Source: Clostridia bacterium (GTDB lineage Bacteria; Bacillota; Clostridia; Christensenellales; Aristaeellaceae). From it: a stretch of DNA of 32,184 bases. The DNA is taken from the NCBI GenBank assembly GCA_017430225.1, contig JAFRNK010000107.1, positions 1 to 32,184 of the forward strand. The letters run 5' to 3'. The notes beneath the pieces are model-generated. The model was not told the origin of the DNA, searched no databases, and worked only from the letters and a program-made list of their open reading frames with translations. The position numbers were made by a program, and so were the translations under genes. Within the stretch, counting starts at the first letter, position 1. Each line of letters starts with the position of its first letter. Shown one piece after another: positions 15,462 through 22,687 of this stretch.

Positions 15462-17474
15462 ATGACCGCGCGCGTCCTGCCGCTCAGCGCCCTCAACGGG
15501 CTCGGTCCCGCGCGGATCAAAGCCCTCAGCCAGGCGGGCATCACATCTGTCCACGATCTGCTGATGACTTTGCCCGTCCGCTATAAAGACACTTTGAACG
15601 TGACCCCGGTCGCCAACCTGCATGCCGGCCAGACCGTGTGCGTCCAGGGCCGGATTATGGCACCGGCCCGCCTGGCCCGCTTCAAAGGCCGCACCCTGGT
15701 GACCGCAAAACTGAGTGATGGCACCGGCACGGTCCGGATACAGTATTTCAACCAGCCGTGGATGGCCGACCAACTGCAGCAGGACCGCGAAGTGCTTCTC
15801 TACGGTCCTGTTGCCGAATATCGCGGCAGCCTGCAGCTCAGCGCGCCTTCCATCGAGCGCGAGCGCGGGCTGCTGCCCGTCTACCGGCCGCTGCCCGGCA
15901 TGAAATCCGGCACCGTCGCCGGACTGATTGCGCAGATGCTCGACCGCATCGACGAATGCGTCACCGAGTCGCTGCCAGAATCAACGCGCACGCGGCGCAG
16001 CCTGTGTGAAATCAATTACGCGCTGCGCGAAGTACACCGTCCCCAGTCCTACGAAACGCTCGCCATCGCGCGCAGGCGGCTGACCTTCGAGAATCTGCTC
16101 ATGTTCGTGACCGCCATGCGCCTGAACCGCGACAGGGTGACCGAGGGCATCCCGATGGACGTGCCCGGCAATGCTGTGGATGAATACTGGAACGCTCTTC
16201 CTTTTCCCCCGACAGGCGCGCAGCGCAGAGCGCTTTCCGATATCGCGTCCGATCTTCGCAAACCGGTAGCCATGTCTCGGCTGGTCCAGGGTGATGTGGG
16301 CTGCGGCAAAACCGCCGTTGCCCTTGGCGCGATCCTGATGTGCGTCAAAGCCGGATACCAGGCTGCGCTGATGGCACCGACTGAAATCCTCGCGCGCCAG
16401 CATCTTGAAAGCGCGCAGGAGACGCTTTCCGCTTACAACATCCGTGTCGGGCTGCTCGTGGGCGGGCTCAAAACCGCCGAACGCAAGCAGGCGCTGTCCG
16501 CCATCGCCAATGATGAATGGCAGCTGGCCATCGGCACCCACGCGCTTTTCAGCGCGGACGTGCGCTATGACCGCCTCGGCCTGATCGTCACTGACGAGCA
16601 GCACCGTTTCGGCGTCCGGCAGCGCCGCATGCTGGAAGATAAAGCGTCGCTTTCACCCCATGTGCTCGTCATGTCCGCTACCCCGATCCCCCGTTCTTTG
16701 GCGCTAGTCATGTACGGCGACCTGGACATCAGCACCATCGACGAGATGCCGCCCGGCCGTACGCCCGTCAACACGCGCATCGTGCCTGAAAACAAGCGGG
16801 ACGGTCTGTACCGTTTCATCTGCGGCGAAGCCACTGCGGGACGCCAGACGTACATCGTGTGTCCGCTTGTAGACGAATCCGAGACGCTGGACGTACCGTC
16901 CGCTCAGCAGGTGTACGCCGAGCTCAGTTCGGGACCCCTGAGCAGCCTCAGCGTCGGTCTCACCTATGGCAGTCAGAATCCGGAAGAAAAGGCGCAGACA
17001 ATCGCCGACTTCACTGCCGGCCGCCTGCAGGTCCTGGTTTCGACCACCGTGATCGAGGTCGGTGTCAACGTACCCGCGGCGACCATCATGGTCATCGAAA
17101 GCGCGGACCGTTTCGGGCTTTCCCAGCTGCATCAGCTGCGCGGCCGCGTCGGCCGCGGGGGCGGCACCAGCTGGTGCTTCCTGATGGCCGCGCCCAACGA
17201 ACGGCTGAACGCCCTTGTGCGCACGAGCGACGGCTTTGAGATCGCGCAGGAAGACCTGCGCCAGCGCGGGCCGGGCGACCTGATGGGCGTCCGTCAGCAC
17301 GGCCAGACCCTGCCGCCCGGCATGAAAGAAGGCTTCGATATCGGCATGATCACCGAAGCCGCCGACGAATTGAACCTGCTCAAAGCACCCGGCTCCGAGT
17401 CGGACTACGCCATGGTCAGGGCGGAAGCCCTGCGCCGCTACGAGCAATGGCTCAGCCAAATCACTATGAACTAA
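15462..17474 (+). CDS. recG: ATP-dependent DNA helicase RecG
   Basis: Branch-migrating helicase that regresses stalled forks and processes Holliday and D-loop structures. The 670-residue protein has an N-terminal HhH-like start (LNGLGPARIKALSQAGI), an OB-fold wedge domain (about 55-130), Walker A GDVGCGKT (277-284), the DEQH box (378-381) with HRFGVRQR, motif III MSATPIPRSLA, and a C-terminal helicase domain ending in QLRGRVGRGGGTSWC and RGPGDLMGVRQHG, the RecG hallmark. It starts with the ATG at 15462 behind a modest GAGGTC site, 19 bases after tkt. Confidence 0.97.
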   Translation: MTARVLPLSALNGLGPARIKALSQAGITSVHDLLMTLPVRYKDTLNVTPVANLHAGQTVCVQGRIMAPARLARFKGRTLVTAKLSDGTGTVRIQYFNQPWMADQLQQDREVLLYGPVAEYRGSLQLSAPSIERERGLLPVYRPLPGMKSGTVAGLIAQMLDRIDECVTESLPESTRTRRSLCEINYALREVHRPQSYETLAIARRRLTFENLLMFVTAMRLNRDRVTEGIPMDVPGNAVDEYWNALPFPPTGAQRRALSDIASDLRKPVAMSRLVQGDVGCGKTAVALGAILMCVKAGYQAALMAPTEILARQHLESAQETLSAYNIRVGLLVGGLKTAERKQALSAIANDEWQLAIGTHALFSADVRYDRLGLIVTDEQHRFGVRQRRMLEDKASLSPHVLVMSATPIPRSLALVMYGDLDISTIDEMPPGRTPVNTRIVPENKRDGLYRFICGEATAGRQTYIVCPLVDESETLDVPSAQQVYAELSSGPLSSLSVGLTYGSQNPEEKAQTIADFTAGRLQVLVSTTVIEVGVNVPAATIMVIESADRFGLSQLHQLRGRVGRGGGTSWCFLMAAPNERLNALVRTSDGFEIAQEDLRQRGPGDLMGVRQHGQTLPPGMKEGFDIGMITEAADELNLLKAPGSESDYAMVRAEALRRYEQWLSQITMN

Positions 17475-17487
17475 AGGTATTTCATCC

Positions 17488-18999
17488 ATGAAACGATTTT
17501 TCGCATGTCTGATCACCCTCTCTCTGCTTTTATCTGCCATCCCGGCATTCGCGACGCTGACCGTATCGATTTCCAATGTATCGGTGCGCACAGGCGAAGA
17601 AGTCTCTGTCTGGTATAATCTGCCGGCGGATGGTCCAGTCGCATTATCCCTGCTGGATGAAGCGGGACAGACTGCCGCCGTGCTGTTTGAGGAGCAGCAG
17701 ACGGCCGGTTTCCATGAATATATTTGGGACGGCAGTGCACAGGGTCAGTATTACCCGTCGGGCAGTTATGATCTGGAGCTGCGGCAGGGTGACGATTCGA
17801 TCAGGCTCAAACTGCTTCTCGATACACCGGACGAGTTCCTGATTGCCGCTTCGGCTTCCAATACTGAAACCGAGCCGGCAACGGAATCAGATCCAACCGA
17901 AACGCCTCCGGAAACGGCAGAACAGACGCCTTTCAACCCGACCCCCGCTCTGCGCAGCACACACGCAGCCATCCATGAGCCGGGTACCTGCTACTGGTGC
18001 ACCCCCATGGATATCACAGACGACGAAACTGTCTGGAAGATGCTCACCTCACCCATATATACCCTCAACGAAAACCAGAAGAAGCAGGTCATCATCCGCA
18101 TGGAGCCCAATGAAAAATCTCCGGGCGTCGGCGTGGTCACCGGCACCTCCATGGGCGTGCACGTACTTGAAAACCGTCCGGACGGCTGGTCGCTGATCGA
18201 GTGTCACTCCGCATCCTTCTTCGATTCCAAAGTCAAAGCCTGGAACGAGTTTGTGACCGGCTACGTCAAAACCTCCCTGATCCAGAAAAAAACGCCAAGC
18301 ACACAGTACGGTATCGTCGTCGACAAGCTGACCCAGACCTTATATCTCTTTCATGAAGGTCACTTGATGACCACCCTCGCTGTCTCCACCGGCCAGTATA
18401 ATCCGAAACAGCCATACAACGAAACGCGCACCGGCGAATTCCTGCTGGTCAGCAAAGTGGGCGATTTCCGGTCCGACGCCATGATCTGCTCCGACGCGAT
18501 CCGCTACAACGGCGGCGACCTGATCCACGAAGTGCCGCACGTCAAAAACGCTGACGGCTCCAAGAGCTACAAGAACACCGAATACAAGATCGGCAACCGC
18601 GGCAGCCACGGCTGCATCCGCGTGCAGCGCCTCAGAAATGCCGACGGCATCAATATGGCCTGGCTGTGGGATCATCTGGTAGTCGACTCAAAGAACGGCA
18701 CCCGCATGGTCATCTGGGAGGATTACCAGGGCCGCCAGATGGCGATCCCGTCTGACGATACGCTCCTGTACTATAATCCGAACGGCGGCAGTTATTACCA
18801 CTCCACAGACAGTTGTCCCGGAGTGCGCAGCCAGTACCTGCCGCTGACCGCTTTCACCTATGGTGAACTGGAAACCGGCATATTCGCCAAACTCGAACGC
18901 TGCCCGAACTGCCATCCCGAACGCAGAAAGGCAGAGATCGAGGCCATCAATCAGGTGCACCTGACCAGTTCACCCGGTATGGTAGCGGACTACCACTAA
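17488..18999 (+). CDS. Secreted L,D-transpeptidase (YkuD) with Ig-like and SH3-like domains
   Basis: An exported 503-residue cell-wall enzyme. A signal peptide covers residues 1-22 (cleavage after AFA). Next come a FlgD-Ig-like beta domain (about 25-115, IWDGSAQGQYYPSGSYDLEL), a Thr/Pro/Glu-rich linker (about 122-158), an SH3-like segment (about 205-265), and a YkuD catalytic domain (about 275-410) with GSHGCIRVQ, where Cys376 is the catalytic thiol. The C-terminus has paired cysteines (SCPGV and ERCPNC) with a YYHST start, which looks like a small metal-binding or disulfide module. YkuD enzymes form 3-3 cross-links or attach proteins to peptidoglycan. It lies 13 bases after recG and is the last gene of the cluster. 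Confidence 0.92.
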   Translation: MKRFFACLITLSLLLSAIPAFATLTVSISNVSVRTGEEVSVWYNLPADGPVALSLLDEAGQTAAVLFEEQQTAGFHEYIWDGSAQGQYYPSGSYDLELRQGDDSIRLKLLLDTPDEFLIAASASNTETEPATESDPTETPPETAEQTPFNPTPALRSTHAAIHEPGTCYWCTPMDITDDETVWKMLTSPIYTLNENQKKQVIIRMEPNEKSPGVGVVTGTSMGVHVLENRPDGWSLIECHSASFFDSKVKAWNEFVTGYVKTSLIQKKTPSTQYGIVVDKLTQTLYLFHEGHLMTTLAVSTGQYNPKQPYNETRTGEFLLVSKVGDFRSDAMICSDAIRYNGGDLIHEVPHVKNADGSKSYKNTEYKIGNRGSHGCIRVQRLRNADGINMAWLWDHLVVDSKNGTRMVIWEDYQGRQMAIPSDDTLLYYNPNGGSYYHSTDSCPGVRSQYLPLTAFTYGELETGIFAKLERCPNCHPERRKAEIEAINQVHLTSSPGMVADYH

Positions 19000-19015
19000 A
19001 CAACAAAAATAAAAA

Positions 19016-19086
19016 GGCACAGTGCCAAAAGCATAAGGCATAAGGTATAGATCAGTTCTGCAGCATTTATCTATGCCTTATGCCTT
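19016..19086. terminator. Convergent-gene hairpin region, element C
   Basis: Between the convergent transpeptidase and btuD genes, an 18-base stem is formed by AAGGCATAAGGTATAGAT (19035-19052) and ATCTATGCCTTATGCCTT (19069-19086), with one T-G pair and a 16-base loop. Left of it, GGCACAGTGCC (19016-19026) is followed on the minus strand by TTTTTATTTTT, a plausible intrinsic terminator for the btu operon. The long stem may terminate the plus-strand transcript, but its T-tract is poor. It shares the word-repeat architecture of elements A, B and D. Confidence 0.6.
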
Positions 19087-19105
19087 TATTCATTTGCCTT
19101 AACTT

Positions 19106-19867
19106 TCAGCGCCATGCTTCCCCCATCTCCCTCATCCAGCCTGCCACGTCCATATTCCAGGCCGTGTTCAGGATATCGTCGGTGAGGGATTCTTTGATGG
19201 AGCCGAAAGACAGCGGCTTCCCGCCGCTGAGCACCAGCGCTTTTGTGGCAAACCGGCGCGCGGCGGACAGGTCATGGAGTACAGTTACGACAGCGTGGCT
19301 GGCGCTCTTGCGCCACCCGTCTGCGATCTGATAAAGCTCTTTCTGGTAATTGAGGTCCAGATGATTCACCGGCTCGTCCAGCAGCAAGACCTGCGGCTGG
19401 TGGCACAATGCCTGCGCCAGTGCGCAGCGCTGCTGTTCCCCGCCGGACAATGTCAGTACGCTCCTGTGCCGCAGTCCGGTCAGTCCGGTGTCAGCGAGTG
19501 CCTGTTCCACTGCGGCGTCCTCGTCCGGGTCACCGGTGTGAAAAATCCCTTTCCGGTACGGATAGCGCCCCATCCGCACGACTTCCTCGACGGTAAAAGC
19601 GAACTGGCTGAACGACCCCTGATCCATAAGCCCCATCACCAGCGCTCGTTCACGCGGCTTCATCTCATTGAGCGAACGTCCGTCCAGTGTAACGACACCC
19701 GTATAAGTCCACTCGCCGGCAAGCACTTTCATCAGCGTGGATTTTCCGGCTCCGTTGGGCCCGACGATCGCCAGCCATTCTCCCGATCCGAGGCTGAAGC
19801 TTACGTCCCTCAGCAGCGTTTTCCCATTGCGGCGCACTGCCAGGTTCCACACTTCAAGCGTTTGCAT
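19106..19867 (-). CDS. btuD: Cobalamin ABC transporter ATPase
   Basis: FecE/BtuD-type ATPase of 253 residues that powers B12 import. Walker A is GPNGAGKST (36-44), the signature is LSGGEQQR, and Walker B is VLLLDEPVNHLD, followed by the H-loop in VVTVLHDLS. The start at 19867 overlaps the permease end by 14 bases, so the two are translationally coupled. The iron-siderophore transporters of the same family are indistinguishable from the ATPase alone. The cobalamin riboswitch upstream of the operon decides the assignment. Confidence 0.88.
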   Translation of the reverse strand: MQTLEVWNLAVRRNGKTLLRDVSFSLGSGEWLAIVGPNGAGKSTLMKVLAGEWTYTGVVTLDGRSLNEMKPRERALVMGLMDQGSFSQFAFTVEEVVRMGRYPYRKGIFHTGDPDEDAAVEQALADTGLTGLRHRSVLTLSGGEQQRCALAQALCHQPQVLLLDEPVNHLDLNYQKELYQIADGWRKSASHAVVTVLHDLSAARRFATKALVLSGGKPLSFGSIKESLTDDILNTAWNMDVAGWMREMGEAWR

Positions 19868-20885
19868 CGTTCCGCCCCCTTTTTGCGTACAGGGCGATAA
19901 AGACCGCCGCGCCGATGATCGAAGTAATGACGCCGATGGGCAGTTCGAGGGGGCTGAACAGAGCGCGTGCCGCCAGATCGCACAGCATCAGGAAGTTCGC
20001 ACCGCCCAGCGCGCACGCGGGCAAGAGCCGTTTGTGCGACGGCCCGACCACCAGCCGTGCCATATGCGGTGTCACAAGCCCCACAAACCCGATGCCGCCG
20101 CCAACGGACACGCATACGCCGCAGAGCGCGCACACAGCCGCCATGCAAACGATCTTGGTCCGCCGCACGTTGGCCCCCAGGTGTGCGGCGCGGCTCTCTC
20201 CGAGCGCAAACAGGTCCAGCACCGCCGCGTGCGGCAGGAGGATCGCTCCGAAAATGACGAAAGCGCCTGTCAGCAAAAGCATGGAACTCCAGTTCACCGA
20301 CGCCAGCGAGCCGAGCGTCCAGAAGGTGATCGTCCGCAGTTTTTCTCCCGAAAAAGTAATGAGCAGCGTCAGCAGCGCGCTCACGAGCATCCCGTACACG
20401 ACGCCCAGCAGAATGATCGTCTGGGTGGAAAGGCTTTTATCTAGCGCGTAAGCAAGCCCCAGCACGCCTGCGAGGGACAGCGCCGCGAACAGGATTGCCA
20501 TCAACGTCGTACCCGTCAGATCGCCCATCGCCACGCTGAAACCGGTCACGATCGCAACCGCCGCACCGAGCGAGGCGCCGGACGACACGCCCAGGGTGGA
20601 GCCGTCCGCCAGGGAATTGCGCAGCAGGCCCTGCATGACCGCGCCAGACAGCGAAAGCGAAGCGCCGATCAACCCTGCGCAAAGGATGCGCGGCAGCCGC
20701 CGGCGCAGCAAAATGATGCCGATATAATCGTCCCGCACAGCGCCGGTGAGTGCGCTGCGCAGGACATTCATCGTCTCACGAACGGCAATCGGCACGGAGC
20801 CCAGGCAGAGGCAGAGCATGAAAACAAAGCCCGTCAGGAGGATTCCCGCCAGGACGATCCAAACCCGCCTCTGTCCGCGTTTCAT
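19854..20885 (-). CDS. btuC: Cobalamin ABC transporter permease (FecCD family)
   Basis: A polytopic permease of 343 residues with about ten hydrophobic segments. FecCD/BtuC motifs are RRLPRILCAGLIGASLSLSG, AVMQGLLRNSLAD, GFVGLVTPHMAR and ELPIGVITSIIGAAVF near the C-terminus. It would form the homodimeric channel of the importer. It starts at the ATG at 20885, 16 bases after btuF, and overlaps btuD. Specificity for B12 rather than ferric siderophores rests on the riboswitch. Confidence 0.9.
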   Translation of the reverse strand: MKRGQRRVWIVLAGILLTGFVFMLCLCLGSVPIAVRETMNVLRSALTGAVRDDYIGIILLRRRLPRILCAGLIGASLSLSGAVMQGLLRNSLADGSTLGVSSGASLGAAVAIVTGFSVAMGDLTGTTLMAILFAALSLAGVLGLAYALDKSLSTQTIILLGVVYGMLVSALLTLLITFSGEKLRTITFWTLGSLASVNWSSMLLLTGAFVIFGAILLPHAAVLDLFALGESRAAHLGANVRRTKIVCMAAVCALCGVCVSVGGGIGFVGLVTPHMARLVVGPSHKRLLPACALGGANFLMLCDLAARALFSPLELPIGVITSIIGAAVFIALYAKRGRNDANA

Positions 20886-20901
20886 GCCTGATGCCCTCAG
20901 A

Positions 20902-21807
20902 TCAGGCAGCCGGAACGGCAGCCTCGCAGTCCATGACGAACTGGCACAGTGCCTGTGCCGCGTCCGCGAGCCTCGGGCCGGGGCGGGTAATCGCGTTGGA
21001 ATCTGCGTTAAACACCTGCCGGTTCTTGACGGCCTTCAGTCCGTCCCAGCCGTCACGGCCCATGATCTCCTCCACAGGAGTCGGGCCTTCGCCAAAGGAC
21101 ATGGCAGTGGTCACGATATAGTCCGGATCGCGGCTCAGGAGCTGCTCTTCCGAAATGCCGGCCCAGCCTTCGACATCCGCAAAGGCGTTTGTCAGGCCGA
21201 GCATGCCTGCGATTTCATCCATAAAGGTGCCGCTGCCGGCGGTCCAGAGACCCCACTGCAGCGGGCTTACCTCAAAGTAGACCGTCTTGTCGCCCCCGAT
21301 CTTCGGAAGAGCGGCAAAAGTATCCTTCATGCCCTTAATCACGGCTTCACCCTCAGCCACATGGCCGGTGACGGCAGCGATCAGACTGATGGACTCGTAT
21401 ACGCCTTCAATGCCCGCTTCCCTGGTGACAATCACCTGTACACCGGAATACTGCAGGGCTTCCACCTGGTCAACCGTCTGGCCCATGGTATCCATGATCA
21501 CCACATCCGGCTGCAGGGCAAGGATCTGTTCGATATTCGTCTCCGCGCCGGAATTCACGACCGGCAGCGCAAGGCACTCCTCCGGATAATCGCAGTATTC
21601 GCCGCGGCCAACCAGCATATCGCCGGCGCCGATAGCATACAGGATTTCCACATTGGACGCAGTCAGCGCCACGATCCGGTGCGCCGCTTCAGGCAGCGTC
21701 ACCTCACGCCCGGTCATGTCTTTCACAGTCAGCGGGTCCGCTGCCGCGCCTGCACACAGGCACAGCAAGCTGAGCGCCAGCAAAGCGCTCGTCAGTTTTT
21801 TCATCAT
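20902..21807 (-). CDS. btuF: Cobalamin ABC transporter substrate-binding protein
   Basis: An exported binding protein of 301 residues of the helical-backbone metal-receptor (BtuF/FhuD) class. The signal peptide is about residues 1-23 (MMKKLTSALLALSLL, ending GAAA). The lipobox is poor despite two cysteines in LLCLCAG, so lipid anchoring is uncertain. Typical segments are RIVALTASNVEILYAIGAGD, EQILALQPDVVI and GWAGISEEQLLSRDPDYIV. The ATG at 21807 lies 11 bases after GGAGGG (21824-21819); the ATG at 21804 is an alternative. It is the first gene after the B12 riboswitch leader. Confidence 0.88.
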   Translation of the reverse strand: MMKKLTSALLALSLLCLCAGAAADPLTVKDMTGREVTLPEAAHRIVALTASNVEILYAIGAGDMLVGRGEYCDYPEECLALPVVNSGAETNIEQILALQPDVVIMDTMGQTVDQVEALQYSGVQVIVTREAGIEGVYESISLIAAVTGHVAEGEAVIKGMKDTFAALPKIGGDKTVYFEVSPLQWGLWTAGSGTFMDEIAGMLGLTNAFADVEGWAGISEEQLLSRDPDYIVTTAMSFGEGPTPVEEIMGRDGWDGLKAVKNRQVFNADSNAITRPGPRLADAAQALCQFVMDCEAAVPAA

Positions 21808-21818
21808 GTTTGATTAGT

Positions 21819-21893
21819 CCCTCCAATTCGCCGCAAATACAGCGTCATTGCAAAAGAACAGCGGAGAGAATGACATTGTATGCCGCTTCTCCA
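21819..21893 (-). other. Candidate expression platform of the B12 riboswitch
   Basis: After the aptamer, minus-strand GGAGA (21893-21889), CTCTCC (21869-21864) and the btuF Shine-Dalgarno GGAGGG (21824-21819) can pair in two exclusive ways. CTCTCC may pair with the Shine-Dalgarno (one G-U), or its TCTCC may pair with GGAGA. This suggests translational control. A U-tract-bearing terminator hairpin was not found. Pairing was judged by eye only. Confidence 0.35.
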
Positions 21894-21918
21894 TCCCCAG
21901 GGATCCGCATCCATCCTG

Positions 21919-22150
21919 GGCACAGACAGGTCTCCCGACTTGGCTTCATCCTCAGACGGCGTCTTCCCATACCCCCTGGCCTGCCGCTCACCCGGCCGGC
22001 CGGATACAGTGACCGGGCGCAGTATGTCCTCCATATTGCGCTCATGCCGCTTCGTCTGCTTCACGGTTGCTGGGACAGTCCGGAAATCGCATCCGCTTCC
22101 CATGACGGCCGGAGTCACCCGGCCGCCGCGCGTTGCCGCGCACCTGTGCC
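21919..22150 (-). promoter_or_regulatory. Cobalamin riboswitch aptamer
   Basis: Minus-strand leader of btuFCD. The closing P1 stem is GGCACAG (22150-22144) with CTGTGCC (21925-21919). The core contains GGGTGACTCC, then ATGGGAAGC, and the conserved GGACTGTCCCAGCAACCGTG (about 22081-22062). The 3' side carries the B12 box AAGTCGGGAGACCTGTCTG (about 21941-21923). These match the Cobalamin (Rfam RF00174) consensus in order and spacing. Binding of adenosyl- or methylcobalamin normally switches the downstream genes off. Confidence 0.92.
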
Positions 22151-22170
22151 TGCTGTTCAGTTGTACCAAA

Positions 22171-22199
22171 ATTATACGGAAGAAACCGTAGGCTGTCAA
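22171..22199 (-). promoter_or_regulatory. Promoter of the btu operon
   Basis: Minus strand TTGACA (22199-22194), 17-base spacer, TATAAT (22176-22171): full consensus. Transcription would start near 22163, giving a leader of about 355 bases that contains the whole riboswitch. It is divergent from the metal-efflux promoter 41 bases away. Confidence 0.85.
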
Positions 22200-22239
22200 G
22201 GAATCGCGTAAAACACTGTTATTTCCCCAGAGATTGTTA

Positions 22240-22268
22240 TTGACATTCTATTCTCTTAATGGTATTAT
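22240..22268 (+). promoter_or_regulatory. Promoter of the metal-efflux operon
   Basis: TTGACA (22240-22245), 17-base spacer, TATTAT (22263-22268). The ArsR-type operator begins at the next base, so bound repressor would cover the transcription start. Confidence 0.82.
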
Positions 22269-22292
22269 ACATATGAACAGTTGTTCAAATGT
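22269..22292 (+). promoter_or_regulatory. ArsR/SmtB-family operator
   Basis: ACATATGAACA and TGTTCAAATGT are separated by two bases, with 10 of 11 positions complementary. This is the 12-2-12 type of inverted repeat with TGAACA/TGTTCA half-sites bound by SmtB/CadC/ZiaR repressors. The matching repressor is encoded at 24571-24939 in the same operon, giving an autoregulatory loop released by metal. Confidence 0.8.
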
Positions 22293-22317
22293 CGTTTTGT
22301 CGAAAGGAGCACCTGCC

Positions 22318-22536
22318 ATGAAAAAGTCTTACAAGATCGAAGTGGACTGCGCGAACTGTGCCAGGAAAATGGAGGAAGCAGCCAACGCGACCCCCGGCGT
22401 CAAGGAAGCAGTGGTCAACTTTATGCTGCTGAAAATGAACGTGACTTTTGAGGACAGCGCGGATCCCAAAGCCGTGATGAAGGACGTGCTGGCCAACTGC
22501 AAGCGCGTCGAGGACGACTGCGAAATCTATCTTTGA
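22318..22536 (+). CDS. Small heavy-metal-associated (HMA) domain protein
   Basis: A 72-residue single ferredoxin-like HMA domain. The metal-binding motif is VDCANCARKM (Cys11, Cys14), followed by NATPGVKEAVVNFMLLKM, the usual HMA core. Such domains carry soft or borderline metals (Zn, Cd, Cu) to a P-type ATPase, or form its N-terminal domain. Here the domain is a separate gene, while the ATPase downstream lacks one. The ATG at 22318 follows AAAGGAGCACC. It is the first gene of the operon, directly behind the ArsR-type operator. Copper chaperone CopZ is an alternative, but the ATPase and regulator point to Zn/Cd/Pb. Confidence 0.85.
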   Translation: MKKSYKIEVDCANCARKMEEAANATPGVKEAVVNFMLLKMNVTFEDSADPKAVMKDVLANCKRVEDDCEIYL

Positions 22537-22547
22537 TGGAACCAATT

Positions 22548-22640
22548 AGGAAGCAGAAAGTAAGTCTACCTACAATGAATTTAGTCTTTGCTTCAGTTGT
22601 GTAAAAGTACTTCTAACTTTCTACCTTCTCCTTCCTACTT
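22548..22640. repeat. Intergenic inverted-repeat element D
   Basis: The 151-base gap between the HMA gene and the ATPase contains AGGAAG (22548-22553) paired with CTTCCT (22631-22636) and AGAAAGTAAG (22555-22564) paired with CTAACTTTCT (22613-22622, one mismatch). The right arm carries about 8 extra bases. The left arm begins with AGGAAGCAGAAAGT, identical to 5712-5725 in element B. No gene is seen in it. Confidence 0.55.
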
Positions 22641-22687
22641 TTCGATTGTTCCTTCCCAACTCCCATATACTCAATGGAGGCATTACC

